Assembly: GCA_964569085.1 (NCBI GenBank)
Contig: CAZMTA010000002.1
Span: 195,058-259,057 of the forward strand
DNA length: 64,000 nucleotides
Source of the DNA: JAJCZZ01 sp964569085
GTDB lineage: Bacteria > Gemmatimonadota > Gemmatimonadetes > Longimicrobiales > Gaopeijiaceae
Reading direction: 5' to 3'
Part shown: positions 16,517 through 25,206 of the stretch, piece by piece
How the letters are laid out: each line of letters starts with the position of its first letter
Position numbering within the stretch: position 1 is the first letter of the stretch
The notes under the pieces: generated by a model
The model's input: the letters and a program-made list of their open reading frames with translations, nothing else
The model's database searches: none
Told to the model about the DNA's origin: nothing
Made by a program: the position numbers and the translations under genes

Positions 16517-17758
16517 TCAGTCCTCCGCTTCGCCGGCCTTGCCCACGATGAGCTTGTGGGCCCGCAGCCGCAGGGCGTTGATGCGGATGAAGCCCCGCGC
16601 GTCCTCCTGGTCGTAGCCGCCGGCCACGTCCATGGAGGACAGCTCCTGGTCGTAGAGGGAGCTGCTGGAGCTCCGCCCCAGGGGGATGACGTTCCCCTTG
16701 AGGAGCCGCACCCGGACCTGACCGTCGATGAGGTCCTCGGACTGGTCGAAGGCCGCCCGCACGAAGTCCATCTCGGGGCTGAACCAGAAGCCGTTGTAGA
16801 TGATCTCCGCGAAGCGCGGAGAGAGCATGTCCCGGAGGCGGAGCACCTCCCGGTCCATGGCCACGCCCTCCAGGTCCCGGAGCGCGTGGTGCAGCACCGT
16901 GCCGCCGGGGGTCTCGTAGACGCCCCGGGACTTGATGCCCACGAAGCGGTTCTCGACCATGTCCACCCGGCCCACGCCGTGCTTCCCGCCCACCTCGTTC
17001 AGGTACTCGAAGAGGGGCAGCGGCTCGGTGAGGTCGACCCCGGCCTCCCGGTTCTCCACCCGCACCGGCATGGCGTCCTTGAAGTGGATCACCAGGTCGT
17101 CGGGCCGGTCGGGGGCGTCGGCCACGCTCCGGGTGAGCTTGAACATGTCGTCGGGGGGCGTGGCGTCCGGGTCCTCCAGCATGCCCGCCTCGTAGGAGCG
17201 GTGCATGAGGTTCTCGTCGCTGGAGTAGGGCTTCTCCGCCGTCGCCTCCACCGGGATCCCGTGCTCCCGGGCGAAGGCCAGGAGGTCCTTGCGGCCCTGG
17301 AAGCGGGCCAGGAACTCCGGGTCCTTCCACGGGGCGATGACCTCGAGCCCCGGGGCGAGCGCCGCGAAGGCCAGCTCGAAGCGGACCTGGTCGTTCCCCT
17401 TTCCGGTGGCTCCGTGGGCCACGGCCCCGGCGCCCTCGCGCAGCGCGATCTCCACCTGTCGGCGGGCGATCACGGGGCGGGCCAGGGCGGTCCCCAGGAG
17501 GTAGCGGTTCTCGTAGACCGCGTTCCCGGCGATGGCGGGGAAGATGAAGTCCGTGACGAACTCCTCCTGGAGGTCCTCCACGAAGACGTCGCTGGCGCCC
17601 GTGGCGAGGGCGCGCTCGGCCACCTGGTCGAAGTCCTCCTGCTGCCCCACGTCCGCCACGTAGGCGAGGACCTCGTAGCCGCGCTGGAGGAGGGTCTTGA
17701 GGATGCAGGCCGTGTCGAGGCCGCCGCTGTAGGCGAGGACCACCTTCTTCTGCGTCAC
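16517..17758 (-). CDS. argG: Argininosuccinate synthase
   Basis: Catalyses ATP-dependent joining of citrulline and aspartate in arginine biosynthesis, in the cytoplasm. The 413-residue protein has the normal length and the N-type ATP pyrophosphatase motif LAYSGGLDTACIL near the N-terminus. It also shows YENRYLLGTALARPVIA, VAHGATGKGNDQVRFE (citrulline/aspartate site) and the SSDENLMHRSYEAG segment. The start is a GTG at 17758, giving VTQKKVVLAYSGG, because the long open frame upstream is not conserved. A promoter-like pair is noted separately. It stands alone in its transcription unit, with no other arg genes in the window. Confidence 0.96.
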   Translation of the reverse strand: MTQKKVVLAYSGGLDTACILKTLLQRGYEVLAYVADVGQQEDFDQVAERALATGASDVFVEDLQEEFVTDFIFPAIAGNAVYENRYLLGTALARPVIARRQVEIALREGAGAVAHGATGKGNDQVRFELAFAALAPGLEVIAPWKDPEFLARFQGRKDLLAFAREHGIPVEATAEKPYSSDENLMHRSYEAGMLEDPDATPPDDMFKLTRSVADAPDRPDDLVIHFKDAMPVRVENREAGVDLTEPLPLFEYLNEVGGKHGVGRVDMVENRFVGIKSRGVYETPGGTVLHHALRDLEGVAMDREVLRLRDMLSPRFAEIIYNGFWFSPEMDFVRAAFDQSEDLIDGQVRVRLLKGNVIPLGRSSSSSLYDQELSSMDVAGGYDQEDARGFIRINALRLRAHKLIVGKAGEAED

Positions 17759-17807
17759 GCTGGCTCCGGGGGTGGGGAAGGGGGGAAGGACGGGCGGCGG
17801 GACACCT

Positions 17808-17836
17808 ACGGTATGGCGGCCGGCGGGCGCGGCCAA
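17808..17836 (-). promoter_or_regulatory. Candidate promoter of argG
   Basis: Read on the minus strand, TTGGCC (17836-17831) and TACCGT (17813-17808) are separated by 17 bases, a fair housekeeping -35/-10 pair, 50 bases ahead of the argG start. No arginine operator was recognised. Confidence 0.45.
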
Positions 17837-17952
17837 CCCCCGGGATCCATCCGAATCTCCATCCGCCTCCTCTACCCCGCTCCATGGTCGGGCACGGGGT
17901 TTGCCTTCGAAACTGACAGAACGCGCTCGACCCTCTCGCACGGACACGACCC

Positions 17953-18246
17953 ATGAGCGGAACGACATCGAAGTGGCCCTGGAGCCGCAGCCTGGCCCTC
18001 GCACCCCCCGGGGAGGCGCTGGAGGTGGAGGACATCCTCTTCGGCGCGGTGCAGGACCACTGCTGGGAGCTCGGCATCCGCCGGGGCTCGGTCCTCACCA
18101 CCGCGACGGCCGACGACCAGGGCGTCGAGGTGACCCTGCCCACGGGCCAGAACGCCCGGATCGCAAGGCATTTCGCCTGGTTCGTGGCCGTGCGCAGGGT
18201 GACGGCCGGGAACGGGCGGAGCACCGTGACCGAGGGCTCCCGCTAG
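17953..18246 (+). CDS. Small FeoA-like (SH3-fold) protein of unknown function
   Basis: A 97-residue cytoplasmic protein. The middle resembles the FeoA/transcription-repressor C-terminal SH3 fold: LAPPGEALEVEDI, then CWELGIRRGSVLTTATADDQGVEVTLPTGQNARIARHFAWFVAV, which follows the family pattern of an L-G-x-x-x-G turn, a strand pair and a final hydrophobic strand. No FeoB or iron-regulator gene is near, so iron transport is not implied. It is divergent from argG across 194 bp and converges on the LuxR-type regulator. The ATG is the first good start; its ribosome site is poor. Confidence 0.5.
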   Translation: MSGTTSKWPWSRSLALAPPGEALEVEDILFGAVQDHCWELGIRRGSVLTTATADDQGVEVTLPTGQNARIARHFAWFVAVRRVTAGNGRSTVTEGSR

Positions 18247-18300
18247 CGCGCTCCCGCTCGGGCGCGACCGGCCGTGGCGGGCGAGCGGGCGGAGGACGGA

Positions 18301-18331
18301 CGCCCCCCCGAAGGCCGTCCCGGAGGGGGCG
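18301..18331. terminator. GC hairpin between convergent genes, possible bidirectional terminator
   Basis: CGCCCCC (18301-18307) pairs perfectly with GGGGGCG (18325-18331) around a 17-base loop that can itself pair partly. It lies in the 85 bp gap between the FeoA-like gene and the convergent LuxR-type gene. There is no T tract on either side, so it is a weak candidate. Confidence 0.3.
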
Positions 18332-19006
18332 CTATCCCGCTCCGTCCTCGCGCTCCCGGGCCCGGGAGAGGATCAGGACCTTCCGGGCCTCGTCCCGGTC
18401 CCGGACTTCAAGTTTGTCCAGAATGGAATGCACGTGGGTCTTCACGGTCCCCACGCCGATGTACAGGCGCTCCGCGATCTCCTTGTTGGTGAGCTCCCGG
18501 CCGAGGAGGTCGAGCACCTCCTCCTCCCGGGGCGTCAGGCGGGACAGGCCCGCCAGGTCCACGCCGCTCTCCTCCAGCAGATCGGCCATGGCGTGGAGCC
18601 GCTCCACCATCCGGCGCGCCGTGCGCGGGGACACGAGGACCTCGCCCCGGTCCAGGAGCCGCAGCACCAGGAGGAGCCCCGACATGGAGAGCTCCTCGGT
18701 GAGGTAGGCGTCCACCCCGGCCTCCAGGTACCGGACGATGACCGCGTCGGACGGCGCGACTCCCGTGACCACCAGACAGGGGCGCTCCTCCCGCCCGCGC
18801 AGCGTCCGGGCGAGCTCCATCACGGCGTTGGCGCGGAGGTTTCCGCTGGCCACGACCATGTCGACCTCCTCCCGGTCGATGATCTCCAGCGCCTCCTCCG
18901 CCGAGAGGGCCGTCTCCACCGCCTCCATGTCCTCGGAGGCGGCGAGGCCGGCCGCCAAGGCCTGGCAGGTGGCTCGATCCCGGTCCAGGACCAGGACCCG
19001 GATCAC
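18332..19006 (-). CDS. NarL/LuxR-type regulator with degenerate receiver domain
   Basis: A 224-residue DNA-binding protein. Residues 1-120 have a receiver fold (MIRVLVLDRDRATC start), but the phospho-acceptor position aligns with Ser54 in VVASGNL instead of Asp, and the usual conserved Lys is replaced in YLTEE. The C-terminal HTH (about 150-215) is a standard LuxR/GerE domain with LTPREEEVLDLLGRELTNKEIAERLYIGVGTVKTHVHSILDKL. It is therefore likely to act without phosphorylation or through protein contact. It starts at a GTG that overlaps the KaiC-like gene by 4 bp, so the ATPase is the natural candidate to control it. Confidence 0.85.
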   Translation of the reverse strand: MIRVLVLDRDRATCQALAAGLAASEDMEAVETALSAEEALEIIDREEVDMVVASGNLRANAVMELARTLRGREERPCLVVTGVAPSDAVIVRYLEAGVDAYLTEELSMSGLLLVLRLLDRGEVLVSPRTARRMVERLHAMADLLEESGVDLAGLSRLTPREEEVLDLLGRELTNKEIAERLYIGVGTVKTHVHSILDKLEVRDRDEARKVLILSRAREREDGAG

Positions 19007-20508
19007 GTGGTGGACCCCCCTCCGCCCAGGGCGGAGTCCTCCGACTGCTCCAGGTTGGGGACGCCGTGGAGGATGCCGTGGAGGCTCGAGAGCAGGTCGC
19101 CCATCTCGATGCCCTCCGCGGTGATCCGGTACTCCCGGAAGGAGTGGCTGTGCGCGCTGCGCCGCATCTTGATGACCGACATGACGCTCCGGAGCTCTCC
19201 GCGGACCTCCACGTAGCGCTGGAGGATCACGTCGTCGGCAAGGAACGAGGTCTCGTGGGGCGTGAGCTGTAGGTGGTCCGCCTGCTGGACCAGCTCGGTC
19301 GTCATGAGGACCGTGATCCCGCCGTTGGTCAGGGTGTGGACCACGCGGGCCACCGCCTCCCGGATCCGCATCACCCGCTCCGTATCCACGCCTTTGGCGG
19401 CCACGCGCAGCCCGCTCAGCGAGTCGATGACGACCCGGGAGGCGCCGATCTTCATGGCGGCGTCCCAGATGTCCTCGAAGGACTCGGACATGGAGAGGTC
19501 CAGCGGGGCGCGCCGCATGAGAACGGCCCGTCCCTCACGCTGGGCGGCCGGGAAGTCGATGCCCAGGTGCAGGCCCCGGGCGCAGTACCGGGTGAGGGTC
19601 TCCTCGAAGGTGGCCACCACCACGCTTTCCCCGGCGGCCAGCCCGGCACCCGCGAACTGCATCCCCAGCACCGACTTCCCGGAGCCGGACGGTCCCGACA
19701 CCACCACCGCGTCCCCGCCCACGATCCCGCCGCCCATCATCTCGTCCAGTCCGGGTATGCCCGTGGAGAGCCGGAGCTCGTCGGCGTCCTCGACGAGCTT
19801 TTCCGGAAACTCGCGGAGGAGGCGCGGATAGACCCGGACGCCCTCGTCGGTGATGCGGTAGGCGTGCGGTCCCGGGATCTGGGGGAGCCCCCGCACCTTC
19901 TCCACCTCGAGCCTGCGGACGTCCGAGTCGCCCTCGGCGTAGCTGCGCAGCCAGATCACCCCGTCCGCCACGGTGAACACCGGGGTGGTCGGCCGGTCCC
20001 GCTCGAACTCCCCCAGGAGGAAGGTGGTGGCCGCCCAGCGCGTCATGTGCGTGGCCAGACGCTGGATGAGCCGCTGGAAGGAGAGGGCGCCGAAGCCCGC
20101 GCCCGCGTCCGCGAACCGCTGCAGGGAGTGGAAGGAGTCCACCACGACCAGGGACGGGCGAAGCCGCTCCACGTCCGCCAGGATGCGCTCCAGGAGAACC
20201 TCGGGCTGCCCCGCCAGCGCCTCGTCGGTGAGGTTCACGAAGTGCACCGAGCTGCCGACCTCCGCCTGGTCGAAGAACTCGAACTGCTGCTGGTAGCGGA
20301 GCATCTTCACCGGCGGCTCGCCCACCAGGGTGAAGTAGACCGCCGGCGCTTCGGGGGTGGCGGCGTGGAAGAGGATCTGGTGCGCCAGGGTCGTCTTCCC
20401 GCTTCCCGGCGCCCCGGCGATGATGTTGAAGGAGAGCTCGGGGAGCCCGCCTCCCAGGACCTCGTCCAGCCCCGGCACTCCGGTGTCGATCAGGTCAATC
20501 CGCGGCAT
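19003..20508 (-). CDS. Double-domain KaiC-family RecA-like ATPase
   Basis: A 501-residue protein with two KaiC/RadA-like ATPase domains. Domain 1 opens with TGVPGLDEVLGGGLPE and has Walker A GAPGSGKT (about 32-39), a candidate catalytic Glu in FTLVGEPP (E64), and Walker B SLVVVDSF (about 119-126). Domain 2 opens STGIPGLDEMMGGGIVGG with Walker A GPSGSGKS (about 272-279), ATFEET and Walker B SRVVIDSLSGL. The C-terminus FREYRITAEGIEMGD matches the strand end of KaiC domains. The tandem autophosphorylation Ser-Thr pair of clock KaiC is not evident (the domain 2 segment reads ...MRRSAHSHSF). No KaiA or KaiB gene is present here. The ATG has AAGGAG upstream, and the gene is coupled to a small protein before it and the LuxR-type gene after it. 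Confidence 0.88.
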   Translation of the reverse strand: MPRIDLIDTGVPGLDEVLGGGLPELSFNIIAGAPGSGKTTLAHQILFHAATPEAPAVYFTLVGEPPVKMLRYQQQFEFFDQAEVGSSVHFVNLTDEALAGQPEVLLERILADVERLRPSLVVVDSFHSLQRFADAGAGFGALSFQRLIQRLATHMTRWAATTFLLGEFERDRPTTPVFTVADGVIWLRSYAEGDSDVRRLEVEKVRGLPQIPGPHAYRITDEGVRVYPRLLREFPEKLVEDADELRLSTGIPGLDEMMGGGIVGGDAVVVSGPSGSGKSVLGMQFAGAGLAAGESVVVATFEETLTRYCARGLHLGIDFPAAQREGRAVLMRRAPLDLSMSESFEDIWDAAMKIGASRVVIDSLSGLRVAAKGVDTERVMRIREAVARVVHTLTNGGITVLMTTELVQQADHLQLTPHETSFLADDVILQRYVEVRGELRSVMSVIKMRRSAHSHSFREYRITAEGIEMGDLLSSLHGILHGVPNLEQSEDSALGGGGSTT

Positions 20509-20974
20509 GGCCCTCTCCTTCGTCGGAGGCGGCGGGGCGATCGAGCTCGTCCGCGGAGTAGCCGTCGACCACGTCGGGCCACGGCTCCCCCAGGAGGACG
20601 AGGGTGAGCCGCCACCCGATCAGGCGACCCATGAAGGTGAGGAGCTCGGACAGGAGCGCCGTGCCGGCCTCCCGGGTCTCCTCCAGGTCCCCCAGGAGCT
20701 CGGCCAGGGACTCGGGCGAGGGCACGCGGTCCCCGGTCAGGGGGAGCCGGCCCAGCTCGGGGTGGGCCTGGGCCGCCACCACGGTGGCCCGTCCCAGGAT
20801 GGCTCCGAAGCCGCCGGTCCCGATCATGGGCCGGAGGAGGTCGTCCAGGGTCCCCAGCACCGACGCGAGCGCGCCGGCGGGATCCTCCCGGAGGCCTTCC
20901 TTCCCGAGGATGTCGGAGGCCAGGGCACGGCGGCGTGTGGCGCCACGGCCCGGTCCTGGCGAGGAGTGCGACAC
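20495..20974 (-). CDS. Unknown protein upstream of and overlapping the KaiC-like gene
   Basis: A 159-residue soluble protein that I do not recognise. It is rich in Leu, Glu and Gly, with likely helices around LASVLGTLDDLLRPMI, ESLAELLGDLEETREAGTALLSELLTFMGRLIGWRLTLVLL, and an acidic tail. The first helices may pack as a bundle. It begins at a GTG (20974) and its end overlaps the KaiC-like start by 14 bp, so translation is coupled. In KaiC-like operons such small neighbours are often regulators or adaptors, but nothing here names it. An intergenic gap of 108 bp separates it from the receiver gene upstream. Confidence 0.5.
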   Translation of the reverse strand: MSHSSPGPGRGATRRRALASDILGKEGLREDPAGALASVLGTLDDLLRPMIGTGGFGAILGRATVVAAQAHPELGRLPLTGDRVPSPESLAELLGDLEETREAGTALLSELLTFMGRLIGWRLTLVLLGEPWPDVVDGYSADELDRPAASDEGEGHAAD

Positions 20975-21082
20975 GAGAGCCCCCGCTGGGAATGAACCCG
21001 AAGGCGGAGCGCAGAGCGCTCCCTACGGCTCGACGGTAGGGTGGGTGCGCGGCCGGAGCAAGATGGCCCGACCCGCGCCGGA

Positions 21083-21592
21083 TCAGTCTCCGGCCGCCGT
21101 GGTGAGGGGGGGCTCCTGGGGTCCGGAACCCTCGAGGAGACCCTCCACCGCTTCGTAGAGTCGGGTGGACCCGAAGGGCTTGGTGAGGACGGGACGCGGA
21201 AGGTCGTCCGTATGCCCGCCCGCGGCCCGGCTGCACATGAAGAGCGCCTTGGTCTCCGGCTCGCGGCTCCGGGCCTCGCGGAGGAGCTCGGTGGCGTCGG
21301 TTCCCGACATCCCCGTGTCCGCCACCAGGACGTCGACCCGACGGTCGGGGTCCTGGAGAAGGCTCAGCGCCTCCCGTCCGGTCTCGGCCTGGAGGGTCCG
21401 GTAGCCGGCCCGTCCCAGGAGTCGGGAGACGACGCGGCGGACGAAGGGCTCTTCGTCCACCACGAGCACCACCGGCTTCGTCCCGGGAGCCTGGAAGGTC
21501 GGGACGGTGTGCTCCCCGCCGGGCATCGGCTCCGGCATGCGCCCGTTCGGGCGGGAGCCTGGCGTACGGGGGAGGTCGGGGGTGCCGCGCAT
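21083..21592 (-). CDS. Stand-alone response regulator receiver domain
   Basis: A 169-residue protein with an N-terminal Pro/Gly-rich extension (about 1-38) and a complete receiver domain: acidic pocket VVDEEPF (D46, E47), phospho-acceptor in VLVADTGMSG (D92), and conserved Lys in VLTKPFG (about residue 137). It has no output domain, so it is a single-domain CheY- or Spo0F-like protein. The ATG at 21592 is used here; an in-frame ATG at 21535 would remove most of the extension. It is the first gene reading toward the KaiC-like operon but is separated by 108 bp. It may relay phosphate to a partner elsewhere. Confidence 0.78.
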   Translation of the reverse strand: MRGTPDLPRTPGSRPNGRMPEPMPGGEHTVPTFQAPGTKPVVLVVDEEPFVRRVVSRLLGRAGYRTLQAETGREALSLLQDPDRRVDVLVADTGMSGTDATELLREARSREPETKALFMCSRAAGGHTDDLPRPVLTKPFGSTRLYEAVEGLLEGSGPQEPPLTTAAGD

Positions 21593-21690
21593 CTCGATGA
21601 TCGCTCCTGGGTCCGGGTCGGGGCAGCGTGATCGTAAGATCGGAGGATCGGCCAGCGCGGGATATTGGCCCCGACACAGGGTGCGGGTAT

Positions 21691-21719
21691 AAAAAAAGGT
21701 ATAGATCCCCCCTCGGGGA
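21691..21719 (-). terminator. Candidate rho-independent terminator after the tricorn-type gene
   Basis: Read on the minus strand, TCCCC-GAGG-GGGGA (21719-21706) forms a 5 bp hairpin, followed eight bases later by seven T residues (21697-21691). It lies 60 bases past the stop of the protease gene at 21779. The stem is short, but the T tract is exceptional in this GC-rich window. Confidence 0.45.
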
Positions 21720-21778
21720 GGACGCGGCCCCGGGGGGGGCGGCCCGCGGTCCCGCCCCCCCTGCGCGGCCGGCTTCCG

Positions 21779-24700
21779 TCACCCCCCGCCCGGGCGGGAG
21801 GGCCGGGGGAAGGGGGGCGGCTCGACGGCCGGCACCGGATTCCGCTCCAGGAGGCGGAGCGCCTCCTCCACCGCCCGCTCGAGCTGCGGGTCCCGGCCCT
21901 CGGCCACGGCCCGCGCGTCCTGCCAGACCCGGATGTCCGGCGGCACGCCCTCGTTCTCCGCGATGAACGCGCCCGCGACCGGGTCGAAGACCGCGAAGGT
22001 GGGGGCGGTGAGTGCCCCTCCGTCCACCAGCGGGTAGTGGACCGAGGAGGCCACCAGGCCGCCCCACGTGCGCATGCCCACCAGCGGGCCGACCCGCTGC
22101 TGCCGGAAGGCCCACGGGAAGTAGTCGCCTCCCGAGCCGGCCAGCTCGTTGATCAGAAGGACCTTGGGGCCCAGGACGCCCTGGGGCAGGACCGAGGGCC
22201 GGCCTCCGGGGATGTCGTTGGTGATGGCGGCCCGGACCGTCCGGGTCATGTAGTCCACCATGTAGTCGTCCAGCAGCCCGCCCCCGTTGAAGCGCTCGTC
22301 GATGACGGCGGCGGGGCGGTCCTGCTGGGCGAAGAAGTACCGGTCGAAGGAGATCACGCCGGGCCCCCCGGTGTTGGGGATCCAGGCGTAGGCCACCCGC
22401 CCGCCCGAGAGCTCGTCCACCCGGCGCCGGTTGTCCTCCACCCAGGCCCGGCGCCGGAGCGCCGCCTCGGAGCGGAGCGGCTCCACGGTGACCGTGCGGC
22501 TCCCGGCCATCCCCGGCCGGTCGTTGAGATGGAGCACCGTCTGGCGCTCGGCGGTCCCGTCCAGCAGCCGCCACGGGTCCATGTCGGCGGTGAGGGGTCG
22601 ACCCTCCACGCCCACCAGGAAGTCTCCCTCCTCCACGTCCAGACCGGGCTGATCCAACGGGGCGGACAGCCCGGGGTTCCAGCTCTCGAAGGTGTAGATG
22701 CGCTCGATGCGCCATCCGCCGTCCTCCGCCGTGAAGTCGACGCCCAGCAGCCCGACCCGGGAGGTGTCCACCGCCGGATGGTCCCCCCCGAAGACGAAGG
22801 AGTGGCCGACGCTCATCTCCCCGTTCATCTGGTCCAGGAGGTACGTCAGGTCGGCGCGGTGGCGGACGTGCTCCACCAGCGGCGCGTAGCGGTCGTACAC
22901 CGCGTCCCAGTCGGCGCCGTGCATGCCCGGGTCGTAGAAGAACTCCTTCTCGTAGCGCCACGCCTCGTCGAACATCTGCCTCCACTCCGCCGTGCGGTCC
23001 AGCTCCATGCGGAGCGTCATGTCCAGGCGCCCCGAGCCGGCCTCCGGGGGGCGCGCCGTCTCCACCACGTGCCAGGCGGGCCCGGAGCGGTAGAGGAGGG
23101 AGCCGCCGTCCGCGGAGACGGTGGCCGAGGACGCGCCCCGGACGAAGGGGACGGCCTCCCGGTCCTCCAGGGTGAACTTGTGGAGCGTGAGCCCGGGCCC
23201 GTCCCCTCCGGCCTCGCCGATGAAGACCGAGCCCGCCGGTCCCGCCACCACGGCCCGGTACTCCCGCACCGGCATGGGGAGCGCCACGATGCGTCGGGCG
23301 ACCCCGTCGAAGTCGATGCGGACGTCGGGTGTCCCGGCGTCCTCTGCGGGCCCGCCTTCCTCCGCCTCCTCCGGCCCGGCCTCCCCTTCGTCCTCGACGG
23401 GCTCCTCGTCGGAGCGGAGGGGGAAGGGGGAGGGGTCGTCGTCCCGGAGGACCATGACGTAGGCGGCGTACGTCGGGGCGGCCGCGCGCACCGTGCTGGT
23501 GTTGGCCCACCCCGAGTTCAGCGCGAGGTCGGTGCTGGCCAGGAACCAGAGGTGCCGACCGTCCCGGTCCCACGCCGGGGCCGTGGCGTCGGCGAGCTCG
23601 TCGGTGAGGGGACGGGCCTCCCCCGTTTCGGCGTTCCACGCCACGATGCGGCGGAAGTTGTTGGGGCCCGCCTTGGCGTAGGCGAGCCAGCGGGAGTCGG
23701 GGGACCAGACCAGCCCCATGGAGCCGCGCTCGGACTGGTTGGAGCCGGTGTCGGCGGTCCGGACCTCGCCGGAGGCCACGTCCACGATCCGGATGCGGAC
23801 GTCGTCGTCCACGAACGCGATGTGGTCCCCGTCGGGCGACCAGGTCGTCTCCCAGCCGAGGGCGGACTCGCCGATATCGATGGCCCGGGGCTCGCCGAGG
23901 CCGTCCTGGTCGGCCAGGACCAGCTCGTACCCTTCGTCCGGGCTTCCGGCGAGGCGATCCCGGAACCACGCCACGGTGCCTCCGTCCGGCGACCAGACCG
24001 GCCGCCGGTCCGCCGCGTCGGCGGAGCGGGAGAGGTTGCGGGCGTCCCCGTGCTCCACCGGGACGGTGAAGATCTCGCCCCGGGCCTGGAAGACGGCGCG
24101 CCGGCCGGTGGGGGAGAGGGCGCCGTTGGTGGCCGTGGGGGTCACGTCCTCCCAGCGGGTGGCGGCCCAGGGGAAGTCGCCCACCACCTCGACGTCCAGG
24201 CGCCGCAGCGCCCCGGTGGCCGGGTCCAGGGTGTGGATCCACCCGTCCTGCTCCAGCGCCAGGAGCTCCCCGTTGCCCGAGAGGTGCTTCACCTCGGCGC
24301 CGGAGAAGTCGGTGAGCTGCTCGGTGGCCCCGGAGGCCGGGTCCCACGACCAGACGTTGTAGGCCCAGTCCCGGTCCGACACGAAGTAGACCCGGTCGCC
24401 CATCCACACGGGATGGGTGTCGGTGGTGCCCTCGTGGGGAAGGAGGGTCTCCTCCAGCGTCTCGGTGTCCAGCACCACCAGCGGGGTGTTCTGGCCGCCC
24501 CGGTAGTCCCGGAACTCCCCGTCCCAGCGCGACATGCGGTCCACCACCAGGCGACGGCCGTCGGGCGCCCACGACCCGGTGTGGCCCCAGGGGGCGGGGA
24601 CGAGCTCGCTGGGCCCGCCCTCGGGCGAGACCGTCCAGAGGCGCTCGTACCCGGTGGGGGCCGTCTCCCGGGTGGAGGCGTAGAGCACGCGGCTCCCGTC

Positions 24701-25066
24701 GGGGCTCCATCCCCGCGCCTGGGAGGGAGCCGGGTACCAGGTGAGCCTCCGGGGCGTCCCACCCTCCGCCGAGACCACGTAGACCTGGTCCGTGCCGGAG
24801 CGGTTCGAGGTGAAGGCCACCCGGCGGCCGTCGGGGGAGAACCACGGGTCCGACTCCACGGCCGGCGTGCTGGTGAGGCGCAGGGCCCGCCCCCCCTCGA
24901 GGGGCGCCACCCAGAGGTCGCCCCCATGGGCGAACGCCACCCGGTCGGCGCTCAGCGCGGGCTGGCGGAGGAGCCGGGTGCCGTCCTGCCCCGCGGCGGG
25001 GAGAACGCCGGCGACGGCCAGGGCCGCGGCGAGGAGGAGGGTCGGCGACGGGGACCGACGGGCCAT
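21779..25066 (-). CDS. Tricorn-type S41 peptidase, secreted
   Basis: A 1095-residue exported protease. Residues 1-26 form a signal peptide (LLLAAALAVAGVLPAAGQ). Then come two WD40-like beta-propellers, from about 30 to 320 and 330 to 640, with repeated SPDGRRVAF-type segments (for example WFSPDGRRVAFTSNRSG, WSPDGSRVLYAS, WSPDSRWLAYAK). A linker rich in Glu follows (about 565-605). The C-terminal part has the C1 and PDZ-like regions and the S41 protease domain, with FNGGGLLDDY and LINELAGSGGDYFPW, the latter holding the expected catalytic Ser (AGSGGD). A candidate catalytic His-containing YSTAEDGG-type motif is not clear. By family knowledge tricorn proteases degrade peptides to small products; a secreted form would work in the periplasm. 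I chose the ATG at 25066 because it opens the signal peptide. Confidence 0.87.
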   Translation of the reverse strand: MARRSPSPTLLLAAALAVAGVLPAAGQDGTRLLRQPALSADRVAFAHGGDLWVAPLEGGRALRLTSTPAVESDPWFSPDGRRVAFTSNRSGTDQVYVVSAEGGTPRRLTWYPAPSQARGWSPDGSRVLYASTRETAPTGYERLWTVSPEGGPSELVPAPWGHTGSWAPDGRRLVVDRMSRWDGEFRDYRGGQNTPLVVLDTETLEETLLPHEGTTDTHPVWMGDRVYFVSDRDWAYNVWSWDPASGATEQLTDFSGAEVKHLSGNGELLALEQDGWIHTLDPATGALRRLDVEVVGDFPWAATRWEDVTPTATNGALSPTGRRAVFQARGEIFTVPVEHGDARNLSRSADAADRRPVWSPDGGTVAWFRDRLAGSPDEGYELVLADQDGLGEPRAIDIGESALGWETTWSPDGDHIAFVDDDVRIRIVDVASGEVRTADTGSNQSERGSMGLVWSPDSRWLAYAKAGPNNFRRIVAWNAETGEARPLTDELADATAPAWDRDGRHLWFLASTDLALNSGWANTSTVRAAAPTYAAYVMVLRDDDPSPFPLRSDEEPVEDEGEAGPEEAEEGGPAEDAGTPDVRIDFDGVARRIVALPMPVREYRAVVAGPAGSVFIGEAGGDGPGLTLHKFTLEDREAVPFVRGASSATVSADGGSLLYRSGPAWHVVETARPPEAGSGRLDMTLRMELDRTAEWRQMFDEAWRYEKEFFYDPGMHGADWDAVYDRYAPLVEHVRHRADLTYLLDQMNGEMSVGHSFVFGGDHPAVDTSRVGLLGVDFTAEDGGWRIERIYTFESWNPGLSAPLDQPGLDVEEGDFLVGVEGRPLTADMDPWRLLDGTAERQTVLHLNDRPGMAGSRTVTVEPLRSEAALRRRAWVEDNRRRVDELSGGRVAYAWIPNTGGPGVISFDRYFFAQQDRPAAVIDERFNGGGLLDDYMVDYMTRTVRAAITNDIPGGRPSVLPQGVLGPKVLLINELAGSGGDYFPWAFRQQRVGPLVGMRTWGGLVASSVHYPLVDGGALTAPTFAVFDPVAGAFIAENEGVPPDIRVWQDARAVAEGRDPQLERAVEEALRLLERNPVPAVEPPPFPRPSRPGGG

Positions 25067-25206
25067 GATCGTGCTCCGGGCTGGGGTCGTGGGGGGACGG
25101 CGCTCAAGCTCCTCCCCGGACCGCCCGCGGCGCAAGGCTGCGTGCCCTCGAGTTCGGCGTCGGTTTTCCGGTGGCCTCCTCCGGGACGGGACGCCAGCTT
25201 GGGTCC

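Noticed and set aside
19003..20508. A true circadian clock KaiC
   Set aside because: KaiA and KaiB are absent and the phosphorylation Ser-Thr pair is not evident, so only the wider KaiC family name is justified.
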